Assembly (NCBI GenBank): GCA_023460085.1
Contig: JAEWRI010000039.1
Span: 48,326-112,325, forward strand
Direction of reading: 5' to 3'
DNA length: 64,000 nt
From: Bacillota bacterium
GTDB lineage: Bacteria > Bacillota > Clostridia > Christensenellales > SZUA-584
Under the pieces are notes generated by a model that saw only the letters and a list, made by a program, of their open reading frames with translations, ran no database searches and was not told where the DNA came from. A program made the position numbers and the translations under genes. This document shows positions 9,753 to 18,138 of the stretch, in pieces (the first letter of the stretch is position 1; each line of letters starts with the position of its first letter).

Positions 9753-9953
9753 ATGAAGAACAGGCTGGAAGAACTGCGCAGACAGCGCGGCATCCGTCAG
9801 GAGGAACTGGCAATGGCGCTGGAGGTGTCCCGCCAAACGATAGGCTCGCTGGAAAACGGGCGCTATAATCCATCCATACTGCTGGCGTTCAAGATTGCGC
9901 GGTATTTTGGAATGCCGGTAGAGGAGATATTCATTGACGAGGAGGAAAAGTAA
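9753..9953 (+). CDS. XRE-family HTH regulator
   Basis: 66 aa, a single Cro/CI-type helix-turn-helix (RQEELAMALEVSRQTIGSLE at about 15-34) ending in an acidic tail. The ATG at 9753 is favoured over that at 9741 because GGAGG (9743-9747) then lies 5 nt upstream. Belongs to the short YozG-like regulators usually paired with a small membrane protein, as here. The stop is 1 nt from the next start, so the two genes are translationally coupled. Confidence 0.92.
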   Translation: MKNRLEELRRQRGIRQEELAMALEVSRQTIGSLENGRYNPSILLAFKIARYFGMPVEEIFIDEEEK

Positions 9954-9954
9954 G

Positions 9955-10371
9955 ATGCTGAGAAAAACCGGGTTTTATATCGCGCTGCTGGCAGTAGGGG
10001 TTGCACTGGCGGCACTGAGCTTCCTGTTCACCGCGGAGGCGTATAAAGCGGTGCAGGGCGTGATGCTGGGCATCGGCGCGGGGCTCACGGGAATGAGCTT
10101 TGCGAACCTGCTCATGAAGTTCTATGAGAAAAAGAATCCCGGGGCGGCAAGGCAAAGCGAGATCGAGTACAGGGACGAGCGCAATGTGCTGATACGCGCC
10201 AGAGCGCGCGCGGCGGCTGGCGGTGTGCTGCAATGGATCATCATCGCGTTTGCGTTCGCGCTGATACTGCTGGACGCGCCGCTGGGCTACACACTGACGG
10301 CAGTGGGCATATACGTGGCATACCATGTGCTGTCCGCCATATTCATGGCCCGATACCAGAAGGAGATGTAG
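9955..10371 (+). CDS. Small four-helix membrane protein (DUF2178-like)
   Basis: 138 aa with predicted membrane helices at about 5-25, 35-52, 85-105 and 108-128, and a conserved-looking cytoplasmic segment EYRDERNVLIRARARAAAGG between the second and third. That DERN...A.A.AG segment is typical of the DUF2178 membrane proteins found next to XRE regulators. Start ATG at 9955 with GAGGAGG in the end of the XRE gene. Function unknown; probably the membrane half of an autoregulated two-gene unit. Confidence 0.8.
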   Translation: MLRKTGFYIALLAVGVALAALSFLFTAEAYKAVQGVMLGIGAGLTGMSFANLLMKFYEKKNPGAARQSEIEYRDERNVLIRARARAAAGGVLQWIIIAFAFALILLDAPLGYTLTAVGIYVAYHVLSAIFMARYQKEM

Positions 10372-10392
10372 CGGAAAACGCCTGCGCTGCGG

Positions 10393-10911
10393 TTACTTGC
10401 GCTTTATGGCTTTGCGCATCTGTTTCCCGAAACGATCCGCCGTACCCTCGGTAAAGCTGTCCTTGCGGACGCGCAGCGCCATGTCGTTGTTGAGGTACAG
10501 GAAGAAGTACTGCTCGTCCTCCGTAAGCGCTTTGAACTCGCTGTAGTCGTAGCTGCCTGAGTTGCGGCCGTCCTCCACGGTGATTTTGTCCGAAAAGGTG
10601 ATGATCCGGGTCCATTGCGCGCCGTTGAGCGATTTGAGTATCATCGCGTATTTCTTCCGGAGCAGCTGCTGCGGGATGAAGAACAGCCTAAGCCCGAAGA
10701 TGATGAAGAAAACAGCGCCCGTCAGAACGACGTAGAATTGGCTCATGACCCCGCCGAACACGGCCAACCCGACGCTCACCGCAATGCCGCCGATGCACAG
10801 CACGAGGTTCTTGCGGCGGCTTCGGATGGCTGCCTGCCCTACGGGGTGTTTGGCCCAGTCCCTGTACATATCAAACGTGATGGTATATTGATTGATAAAC
10901 TTCGCGTCCAT
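10393..10911 (-). CDS. YcxB-like membrane protein
   Basis: 172 aa. A short N-terminal stretch is followed by two adjacent membrane helices (about 35-75) and a cytoplasmic C-terminal domain with the YcxB-type pattern (KITVEDGRNSGSYDYSEF, FFLYLNNDMALRVRKDSF). Function unknown in the family. ATG at 10911 with AGGA 9 nt upstream. Convergent with the XRE/membrane module. Confidence 0.8.
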   Translation of the reverse strand: MDAKFINQYTITFDMYRDWAKHPVGQAAIRSRRKNLVLCIGGIAVSVGLAVFGGVMSQFYVVLTGAVFFIIFGLRLFFIPQQLLRKKYAMILKSLNGAQWTRIITFSDKITVEDGRNSGSYDYSEFKALTEDEQYFFLYLNNDMALRVRKDSFTEGTADRFGKQMRKAIKRK

Positions 10912-10952
10912 GAAAATGAATCCTGGCTTTCTGCAAAAAATAGAATGGTATC

Positions 10953-10981
10953 ATTGTACTAAAAACAAGGGCACGGCACAA
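10953..10981 (-). promoter_or_regulatory. Promoter of YcxB-like gene
   Basis: Minus strand TTGTGC (10981-10976), 17 nt, TACAAT (10958-10953). Confidence 0.6.
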
Positions 10982-11036
10982 TAGAGCGCTATCCTTTATA
11001 AGGCGTTTTCACTGTATTGAATTCAGTATCGCGCTG

Positions 11037-11065
11037 TTGACACCGTACTGCGGGCGTACTATAAT
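11037..11065 (+). promoter_or_regulatory. Consensus sigma-A promoter of valS
   Basis: TTGACA (11037-11042), exactly 17 nt, TATAAT (11060-11065): all twelve consensus positions match. Transcription should start near 11072, just before stem I of the T-box leader. Confidence 0.92.
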
Positions 11066-11071
11066 GACACA

Positions 11072-11302
11072 AATGCGATGAGCAAAGAGGAGTACGGCGC
11101 GAAACGGCGCAAAAGAGAGGGGTTTCACCGGCTGAAAGAACCCTGCGCAACGAAGTGCCCGAAGTCGCTTTGCAAGCACCGAAGGCGAACCGGAGTAACT
11201 TTCGGCGTGATCCGTGCGTTAAGCGGATGAGAGCGCGGGCGTAAAGCCCGAAGCCAGGTGGTACCGCGGAGCATTCCGTCCTGTTTATCAGGATGGTTTT
11301 TT
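11072..11302 (+). ncRNA. T-box leader, valine-specific
   Basis: tRNA-sensing leader that lets transcription continue when uncharged tRNA-Val binds. Stem I base is GCAAAG (11082-11087) paired with CTTTGC (11168-11173). The specifier loop on the 3' side holds GUC (11164-11166), a valine codon. The distal part GGCTGAAAG is near 11132. The T-box sequence AGGTGGTACCGCGG is at 11256-11269. The competing terminator is CCGTCCTG / CAGGATGG at 11276-11296 followed by TTTTTT. The start point is predicted from the promoter. Confidence 0.93.
11276..11302 (+). terminator. Regulated terminator of the valS T-box
   Basis: Arms CCGTCCTG / CAGGATGG with a TTTAT loop and a T-run. Mutually exclusive with the antiterminator that uses the upstream T-box sequence. 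Confidence 0.88.
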
Positions 11303-11407
11303 ATTTTCCAGCCTCCTTTAGGTAGAGGGGTCTAAAGCATCGGTGGAAATCAGCCGCCCGCAAAATAGGGAAACCATATTCAGAGAATAGAGTTGGAGGA
11401 CACTAGG

Positions 11408-14032
11408 ATGTGCGCTAAAGAATTGCCGAAGGTGTATGAACCCCAGGAGGTGGAGCAGCGGCTCTACGACGAGTGGGAGGGAAAGGGCTATTTCCACGCG
11501 GAGGTTGACCCCGCGAAGAAGCCATATACGATCGTGATACCGCCGCCGAACATCACGGGACAGCTGCATATGGGTCACGCGCTCGATAACATGATGCAGG
11601 ATACGATCATCCGCGCCAAGCGCATGCAGGGTTACGCCGCGCTGTGGCTGCCGGGCACCGACCATGCGAGCATCGCGACCGAGGTCAAGATCGTCGATAA
11701 GCTGCGCGAGGAAGGGACCTCCAAGGAGGAGCTGGGCCGCGAGAAGTTTTTGGAGCGCGCGTGGGAATGGAAGAAGGAATACGGCGGACGCATCGTGAAA
11801 CAGCTGCGCAAGCTGGGCTCTTCGTGCGACTGGCAACGGGAGCGCTTCACGATGGATGAAGGGTGCTCCAAAGCGGTCAACACGTTCTTCGTGCAGCTCT
11901 ATAATAAGGGCCTGATTTACCGCGGCGATCGCATCATCAACTGGTGCCCGGAGTGCGAAACGGCGCTCTCCGACGCCGAGGTGGAATATGAGGAGCATGC
12001 ATCGCACCTGTGGCACCTGCGCTACCCGGAAGAGGACGGCGGCGAGGGCATTATCGTGGCGACGACGCGTCCTGAGACGATGCTGGGCGATACCGCGGTC
12101 GCGGTAAACCCGAACGACAAGCGGTACGCGCACCTGATCGGCAAGAACCTGATGCTGCCCATCATGAACCGCGCTATCCCTGTGGTCGCTGACGAATACG
12201 TGGATATGGAGTTCGGCACGGGCGCGGTGAAGATCACCCCGGCGCACGACCCGAACGACTTTGAGGTGGCGGAGCGCCACAACCTGCCCATCATCCGCGT
12301 GATGGACGACAAAGGATATATCAACGAAAAAGGCGGTAAGTATGCCGGGCAGTACCGCGACGAGGCGCGCAGAGGCATCGTCAAGGAACTCGGGGAGCTT
12401 GGCCTGCTTGTGAAGATTGAGGACTACAAGCATAACGTGGGCCAGTGTTACCGCTGCAGCAGCGTGGTGGAGCCCATCGTTTCGCGCCAGTGGTTCGTAT
12501 CGATGAAGCCGCTCGCCGAACCTGCGCTCGAGGCGGTGCGTACGGGCGACATCAAATTCGTTCCCAAGCGCAGCGAGGCGATTTACTTCAATTGGATGGA
12601 GAATATTCGGGACTGGTGTATCTCGCGCCAGTTGTGGTGGGGGCACCGGATACCGGCATACTATTGCGCGGACTGCGGCGAGATGACGGTCGCGATGGAG
12701 ATGCCGGACAAATGCCCGAAATGCGGCGGCACGCACATCGCGCAGGACGAGGACGTGCTGGATACCTGGTTCAGCAGCGGCCTGTGGCCGTTCTCCACGC
12801 TGGGCTGGCCGGACAAGACGCCCGACCTTGAGTACTTCTACCCGACAAACGTGCTCGTGACGGGCTACGACATCATCTTTTTCTGGGTGGCGCGCATGAT
12901 CATGTCGGGCTTCGAGTGCATGGGCAAAAAGCCGTTTGACTATGTGAGCATCCACGGCCTCGTGCGCGACGCGCAGGGGCGAAAGATGAGCAAGTCGCTG
13001 GGCAACGGCATCGACCCGCTGGAGGTCATCGAGGAGTACGGCGCGGATGCGCTGCGCTTCAGCCTCGCGGTGGGCGTGCGCATCGGCGGGGATCTGCGCT
13101 TCTCCACCGATAAGGTGCTGGCGGCGCGCAACTTCGCCAATAAGATATGGAACGCCGCGCGGTTCGTGCTGATGAACACGGGCGATGATGTGAAGCCTAT
13201 CGAGGAAGCAAAGCTCGACATCGCAGACAAGTGGATACTCTCGCGGCTGTCTGAGACGGTAAAGGATGTAACGGCGAATATCGAGCGGTTTGAGCTGGGC
13301 ATGGCGGCGCAGAAGCTGTACGACTTCCTCTGGAGCGAGTACTGCGACTGGTACATCGAGATGGCCAAGCCGCGCTTTCAGGACGAAGCCCAGAAGGACA
13401 CGGCGGTATCGGTGCTGAACGCGGTGCTGAGGGATACGCTGAAGCTGCTGCATCCGTTTATGCCGTTCATCACAGAGGAGATCTATCAGACCATGCCCGG
13501 GACAGAGGGCAGCATCATGCTGTCGGCCTGGCCCCGAGAGGGCAGGAAGTACGCGGCGGAAGAGAAGGCGATGGAGGCAGTGATGGAGATGATCCGCGGC
13601 ATTCGCAACATCCGCGTGGAGATGAACGTCCCGGCGAACAAGCGCGCCAAGCTGCTGCTGCTCGCCTCGGAGGGCGTGAAGGCGGACTACGAGATGTGCG
13701 CGCCGTATATCTGTCGGCTGGCGTCCGTTTCGGAGATTGTCTGGATATCGGATAAGTCCACGGTCCCCGCGAACGCCGTTTCCGTCATCGGTACGGGTGC
13801 GGAAGCCTTTATGCCGCTGGGTGACCTCATCGACATCGGCAAGGAGATTGAGCGGCTCATGGCGGAGGAGAAGCGGTTGCAGGGCGAAATATTGCGCGCT
13901 GAGGACAAACTGAATAACCCCGGCTTCACAGGCAAAGCACCGGCGCAGGTGGTGCAGGAAGAACGCGATAAGCTCGAAAACTACAAGGAGCAGCTTGCGG
14001 CGGCGCAGCAGCGGCGCACTCAACTGCAATGA
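11408..14032 (+). CDS. valS: Valyl-tRNA synthetase
   Basis: Class I synthetase, 874 aa, charging tRNA-Val with valine and editing Thr-tRNA-Val. HIGH-type motif ITGQLHMGHA near 46-55; CP1 editing domain at about 190-370; zinc-finger-like CADCG...CPKCGG near 420-440; KMSKS in GRKMSKSLGN near 528; C-terminal coiled coil at about 810-874. Start ATG at 11408 with GGAGG 8 nt upstream. Controlled by the T-box leader. The stop overlaps folC by 4 nt (ATGA). Confidence 0.98.
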   Translation: MCAKELPKVYEPQEVEQRLYDEWEGKGYFHAEVDPAKKPYTIVIPPPNITGQLHMGHALDNMMQDTIIRAKRMQGYAALWLPGTDHASIATEVKIVDKLREEGTSKEELGREKFLERAWEWKKEYGGRIVKQLRKLGSSCDWQRERFTMDEGCSKAVNTFFVQLYNKGLIYRGDRIINWCPECETALSDAEVEYEEHASHLWHLRYPEEDGGEGIIVATTRPETMLGDTAVAVNPNDKRYAHLIGKNLMLPIMNRAIPVVADEYVDMEFGTGAVKITPAHDPNDFEVAERHNLPIIRVMDDKGYINEKGGKYAGQYRDEARRGIVKELGELGLLVKIEDYKHNVGQCYRCSSVVEPIVSRQWFVSMKPLAEPALEAVRTGDIKFVPKRSEAIYFNWMENIRDWCISRQLWWGHRIPAYYCADCGEMTVAMEMPDKCPKCGGTHIAQDEDVLDTWFSSGLWPFSTLGWPDKTPDLEYFYPTNVLVTGYDIIFFWVARMIMSGFECMGKKPFDYVSIHGLVRDAQGRKMSKSLGNGIDPLEVIEEYGADALRFSLAVGVRIGGDLRFSTDKVLAARNFANKIWNAARFVLMNTGDDVKPIEEAKLDIADKWILSRLSETVKDVTANIERFELGMAAQKLYDFLWSEYCDWYIEMAKPRFQDEAQKDTAVSVLNAVLRDTLKLLHPFMPFITEEIYQTMPGTEGSIMLSAWPREGRKYAAEEKAMEAVMEMIRGIRNIRVEMNVPANKRAKLLLLASEGVKADYEMCAPYICRLASVSEIVWISDKSTVPANAVSVIGTGAEAFMPLGDLIDIGKEIERLMAEEKRLQGEILRAEDKLNNPGFTGKAPAQVVQEERDKLENYKEQLAAAQQRRTQLQ

Positions 14033-15144
14033 GATTTGTCCACATCGCGGGCACCAACGGCAAGGGTTCGGTGTCCGAGTACATCTATCGTATACTGATG
14101 GCGGCGGGGAAGAGCACCGGGTGCTTTACTTCGCCGCATCTTATTTCCGTGACGGAACGTATTCGCTTAAACGAACGGGATATCCCCATGGCGGAATATG
14201 ACGCCGCAATGGCGGAGGCGGCGGACAAACGCCTTGCCGTCAACGATACGCTGTTCGCGCAGCAGACTGCGGCAGCGCTGCTTTGGTTTGAGAACCACGG
14301 CGCGGAGTGGGCCGTGATGGAAACGGGCCTCGGCGGAAGGCTGGACCCGACGAATGCGCTCAGCCCGCACGTAACGATACTCACCTCTATCGGCATTGAC
14401 CACACCGACGTGCTGGGAAAGACGCTGCGGGAAATTGCGGAGGAGAAATGCGGCATCATCAAACCGGGCGTTCCGGTGATATCGGCGCCGCAACATAAGC
14501 TCGTGGCTGAAATGATACAGGCAACGTGCGCGCGGCTGGGCTGCCGGCTGCACATGACGGAGAGCGTACACCCCAGGAGTGCTTCTCTTGACGGACAGAC
14601 GTTTGAACTTTTGGGCACCGGCTACGATATCCGCATGATTGGCGCGATGCAGCCCGTCAACGCGGCGGCGGCGGTGCTGGCCGCGCAGGCGCTGGGTATT
14701 CCGCAAAGCGCGATACGACAAGGGCTGAAGGACGCTTTCGTGCCGTGCCGTACGCAGTACATTCCCGGAGAGCCGGGTATGCTGCTGGACGGTGCGCATA
14801 ATGTACCTGCCGTGGATTCGCTGCTGGATACGTTGAATGCATATTTTGCAGACAGAGAAGTGACACTGCTGTTCGCGTGTATGCGCAACAAGGATTATAC
14901 AGGCATGGCACGGCGGCTGGGTCCGCGCTGCAAGAAGGCGGTCGTGACGCACGTGGATGACGCGCGCGGCCTGGACGCGGAAGCGCTGTACGCTCTGTAT
15001 GCCGCCAGTACCGACTGCATTGCTGAGCATGACCCCGAGATGGCGTTTGCGAGGGCGCGGGAGGATGCAAAGCAAAACGGCAGACTGCTGCTCGTCTGCG
15101 GTTCATTGTACCTTGCGGGCTACATATGGGGCGGGTTGCGGTAG
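14029..15144 (+). CDS. folC: Folylpolyglutamate synthase, short form
   Basis: Mur-ligase-family enzyme that adds glutamate to folates (and, in bifunctional forms, to dihydropteroate). The P-loop VHIAGTNGKGS is at residues 4-14, the conserved METGLGGRLD near 100, and LLDGAHN near 247. At 371 aa it lacks the usual 40-50 residues before the P-loop, which in E. coli FolC carry the dihydropteroate-binding loop. ATG overlaps the valS stop, a common clostridial valS-folC arrangement. I read this as a real short form, probably FPGS only; a mis-called start is unlikely because upstream sequence codes for valS. Confidence 0.92.
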   Translation: MRFVHIAGTNGKGSVSEYIYRILMAAGKSTGCFTSPHLISVTERIRLNERDIPMAEYDAAMAEAADKRLAVNDTLFAQQTAAALLWFENHGAEWAVMETGLGGRLDPTNALSPHVTILTSIGIDHTDVLGKTLREIAEEKCGIIKPGVPVISAPQHKLVAEMIQATCARLGCRLHMTESVHPRSASLDGQTFELLGTGYDIRMIGAMQPVNAAAAVLAAQALGIPQSAIRQGLKDAFVPCRTQYIPGEPGMLLDGAHNVPAVDSLLDTLNAYFADREVTLLFACMRNKDYTGMARRLGPRCKKAVVTHVDDARGLDAEALYALYAASTDCIAEHDPEMAFARAREDAKQNGRLLLVCGSLYLAGYIWGGLR

Positions 15145-15262
15145 AAAAGTCCGGAGCTTTTAATTCTGGTAAACAGTGAAATCTATCGACTTTCTTCAAA
15201 GTTTTGGTTACAATACAAATAAAGCTTCAATGATAATCACAACGATACGGGAGGGAACGGCC

Positions 15263-15595
15263 ATGGAAGATGGTATCAATTTCTTCATGCCGGACGGCAG
15301 AAATTTTTTTGGTAAGATCCAAATCACCGGATCTGAAATGATCATCTACAAAAAAAGCAAGTGGATTCTGCTGTTATTCGGGATGATCGGGAATGCACTG
15401 GCAAGGGGCAAAGAGGAGCTTCGCATCCGGTTCGAGGATATCGCGGAAGCAAAGAAAGAACGATATATGTTGAATAAAAACGCATATTACGTGACCATGA
15501 AGGACGGGTATGAATACATTCTGATCTTTGACCACCCCAGAGCGACGATCGATTATTTGAACTCAATGATACCTGCGGCAATTACGCAGGGGTGA
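15263..15595 (+). CDS. Small protein of unknown function, paralogue of 19484 gene
   Basis: 110 aa. The start at 15263 follows GGGAGGG by 7 nt; earlier in-frame ATGs lie in the promoter region. It has one hydrophobic segment (WILLLFGMIGNALA, about 34-47) followed by ARGKEELRIRFEDIAEAKKER, then beta-strand-like sequence ending in DYLNSM. The layout (G.I.ITGSEMI.Y, hydrophobic turn, RG.E..RIR..DIA, I.F) is shared with the gene at 19484-19897, which suggests a PH-like or GRAM-like beta fold that contacts the membrane. Function unknown. Candidate -10 TACAAT at 15209-15214. Confidence 0.7.
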   Translation: MEDGINFFMPDGRNFFGKIQITGSEMIIYKKSKWILLLFGMIGNALARGKEELRIRFEDIAEAKKERYMLNKNAYYVTMKDGYEYILIFDHPRATIDYLNSMIPAAITQG

Positions 15596-15870
15596 ATACC
15601 ATAATAGAGAGCTCCTGCGCTTTTTAGTGCAAAGGCGCTGTGGCGCTTTGATTCGTTTGCGGGTCGTTGTCTCGCGGGATACGGTAAAGAAAGATAAGCG
15701 CGCAGGTATTTGAGCAGTTTTTTGCACATGTTTTGACGCAAGGGTATGGGGCGCTGTACCTCACAGGAATGTGAGGGCAGGCAGGAGCCGTAGACAGCGC
15801 GGAATTAAATTCGGGAAATCGTGTATGACTATTGGCCTTATTTACTTATCACCGAAAGGGACGTAAATGC

Positions 15871-16632
15871 ATGAAGCGCTTTATGACGTTGGCCGTGTGT
15901 ATTTTTTGTATGGTGCTGACGGCCTGTCAGCCTGTCAGCGAGGCGGAACGAAGCCACAGCGCTACTCCTGTAAATACGCCGGAGGAATCTGCGCAGGAGA
16001 CGATGCCCGCCGATACGGGTTCGGCAGTCGTTTGGCCAGCGGATCGATTGCCGGATACGGTGCCGCCCATACCAAGCGTTGCAATCACTGACGCAGCGGA
16101 GACGGAGGACGGTATACGGATCGGTTTGAGTCAATGCGATCAGGATATTGCGGAAGAGTATCTTGAAATGCTTCAGGATTCGGGCTGGAAACTGCGGAGC
16201 CACATGAACATTGACGGAAGTGACTGTGCGGAATTCAGCGCTGCGGAGCAGGGCCTGAGTTTCTCATGGTCGCGGCAGGATGGCCCGGGTCTGCTGCTTT
16301 GGGATATGACTCGCGATCAGCCGTCGTGGTACGAATTATGGCCGTCGGACAGGCTGCCCGATAATATACCAGTGCTGGACATAACGGTGACCTATTTGTC
16401 GGCGGCGGAGCGCGATGCGCTTATCGTTTTCGAAGGCTGCACCCAAACCATAGCGGACGGTTTTGTCGCGCAGATGCAAGCCAACGGCTGGGGAATCAGA
16501 GGTTATGATTACGACGGCGAAACCGTGGAGTTTATCATATTCGACGAGATAGTAAACTTCAGATGGAATCCGGAGGATGGGACGGGAGCCGTTACCTGGT
16601 ATTTCAACGGTGAAAATGATTCGGAGGATTAG
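15871..16632 (+). CDS. Lipoprotein with tandemly duplicated domain
   Basis: 253 aa surface lipoprotein. Signal peptide MKRFMTLAVCIFCMVLTAC with lipobox LTAC, then a Ser/Thr/Glu-rich linker. Two copies of one domain follow, about 50-145 and 157-250, each starting WPxDRLPD and continuing with a C-containing strand (GLSQCDQ, FEGCTQ), an A(E/D)xxxxMQxxGW helix and a closing W-rich strand. I know the WPxxxLPxxP...YxxxLxxxGW pattern from clostridial lipoproteins without function. The start is the second ATG, with GAAAGGG 10 nt upstream. Confidence 0.8.
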   Translation: MKRFMTLAVCIFCMVLTACQPVSEAERSHSATPVNTPEESAQETMPADTGSAVVWPADRLPDTVPPIPSVAITDAAETEDGIRIGLSQCDQDIAEEYLEMLQDSGWKLRSHMNIDGSDCAEFSAAEQGLSFSWSRQDGPGLLLWDMTRDQPSWYELWPSDRLPDNIPVLDITVTYLSAAERDALIVFEGCTQTIADGFVAQMQANGWGIRGYDYDGETVEFIIFDEIVNFRWNPEDGTGAVTWYFNGENDSED

Positions 16633-16741
16633 CAGACGATAAACATGGTATCCCATGCCGGAGCGGTGCAGGCTTTTAATCAAAGGTATGCGCAAGACTG
16701 CCCGAAGTCTGCTATACATGGAACAGGAGATGAATTATAGA

Positions 16742-16772
16742 GGGGGGACGGCCGTAAAGCCAGTCCCCCTTT
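16742..16772. terminator. Possible bidirectional terminator hairpin
   Basis: GGGGGAC / GTCCCCC arms plus an inner GGC/GCC between two convergent genes. T-runs are short on both strands (TTT on the plus strand), so the call is tentative. Confidence 0.45.
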
Positions 16773-16793
16773 GGGTATTCCCGTTGATTGGAA

Positions 16794-17921
16794 TTATTCA
16801 AAGTATTCAAAGTCGACAGGCACGATGCCGCCCATGTAAACGGGCATACCAAGCAGGTTGGATACGTTTCCGGTCATCGTCTGAATATACCATTTGCCGT
16901 CGTACCGGATGACCTGCGGGCAGAATACCCACGTTTCACCGTGGGCCTCGAAGGTGATGATCACGTTGGCGACGTCGTCGAGATCCACACCGTATGCCTT
17001 CACCTGTTTCTCAATATTTTGCTGATTTGTGTCGCTCGTGTACAGATCCAGCATGTTCTCCAGAATATCCTCCGCATCGTCCCGCAAATCATCCGGCAGA
17101 CTGTTCAGCAGCGCTTCCTGCTGCTCGTCCGAAAGGTCCAGTGACGACATCGTACCGATAACCGCAAGATCCGCAAACACATAATCGGCTGTGCTTTGCT
17201 CAAACCTTTCAACAAATGCTGCCCGCGCGTCCGCATCCTCAAAGTAGACAGCGGCGCCATTGTTCAACGCGTCCGGTGCGTTGTATTGCACGTACTGTAT
17301 GCTGATTTGATTAGTAATGGCATTCCTGCGTCCCGCGATATTCAGCTGCAGGTTGAATTCGTTGCTGTTGGGGAATCGCATATCGTAACTCAGGGTATAC
17401 GCATTTACCCGCTCGACCGTGTAGTCAAAGTCGTAATTTTCCGCAAGGCTCTCCACGGCGAAGGCGGACAGCATGGCGTCAAAATCCTGATCGCGCAGGG
17501 CTTCAAGGTATGCCTTTGCGGCTTCCTCCGGCGTATCGAAGCCGGAGCCTTGAATGGTGATGCCGCCCGGGTCTCTGTCCCCGGAGGCGTCAGCGTCTGC
17601 CGCGTCGCCGCCAAAGGACAATACTCCCGCGGCCAGCAACAGCGCGGCCAGTGCTGCCGCCCCGATAACGGCCCCTGCTATGCCGAAAAGCAAGCCCTTG
17701 CTCTTGGAGGACTTGGGAATAGCGGCAGATTCCGGGGTACGCTCACTTTGTACGGGCTGTGCCGGAAGCGGCGTTGAGGTCTGCACGGGCTGAATGGGGG
17801 GCTCAAGCGGAGCCGAGGCAGCCTGAGCTGACGCAGTGGCTGCCATAGGCTGCTCTGCGCCGCAATGAATACAGAATCTCGTTTCCTGGGGAAGTTTCCG
17901 TCCGCAACGGTTACAAAACAT
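16794..17921 (-). CDS. Zinc-ribbon membrane protein of unknown function
   Basis: 375 aa. An N-terminal zinc ribbon CNRCG...CIHCG (residues 3-22) is followed by a Pro/Ala/Gln-rich linker, one membrane helix (about 78-100) and a large extracytoplasmic region (about 110-375). The outer part begins with a FDTPEEAAKAYLEALRDQDFDAM helix typical of DUF4878/NTF2-like lipoproteins and ends with WYIQTMTGN. AAAGGAGG lies 6 nt before the ATG. Such proteins are common in clostridia. The zinc ribbon would be cytoplasmic. Function unknown. Confidence 0.8.
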   Translation of the reverse strand: MFCNRCGRKLPQETRFCIHCGAEQPMAATASAQAASAPLEPPIQPVQTSTPLPAQPVQSERTPESAAIPKSSKSKGLLFGIAGAVIGAAALAALLLAAGVLSFGGDAADADASGDRDPGGITIQGSGFDTPEEAAKAYLEALRDQDFDAMLSAFAVESLAENYDFDYTVERVNAYTLSYDMRFPNSNEFNLQLNIAGRRNAITNQISIQYVQYNAPDALNNGAAVYFEDADARAAFVERFEQSTADYVFADLAVIGTMSSLDLSDEQQEALLNSLPDDLRDDAEDILENMLDLYTSDTNQQNIEKQVKAYGVDLDDVANVIITFEAHGETWVFCPQVIRYDGKWYIQTMTGNVSNLLGMPVYMGGIVPVDFEYFE

Positions 17922-18138
17922 GCGGTACCTCCTTTGCGTATATGAATTAATGACAGTACACTCTCATATTACCCTGCTTCATCGTACGAGTCAATCATTG
18001 CCATATTTCTGAATGCTTTAGACCGTTGCCGATGGGCGGTTGCGATGGATGCAGCCTGCACACCGATGCGCGCCGGCTGGATGATATAATCCTTTGTCAG
18101 AGAAAGGAACGACAACATTGCGTCAAGGAGGAAAGACA

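Noticed and set aside
11318..14029. 903-codon open frame on the minus strand opposite valS
   Set aside because: It has no recognisable domains and the composition of an antisense shadow (rich in Arg, His, Leu). valS on the plus strand is unequivocal. High-GC codon bias explains the open antisense frame; the same holds for frames opposite clpB, pdh, uvrB and uvrA.
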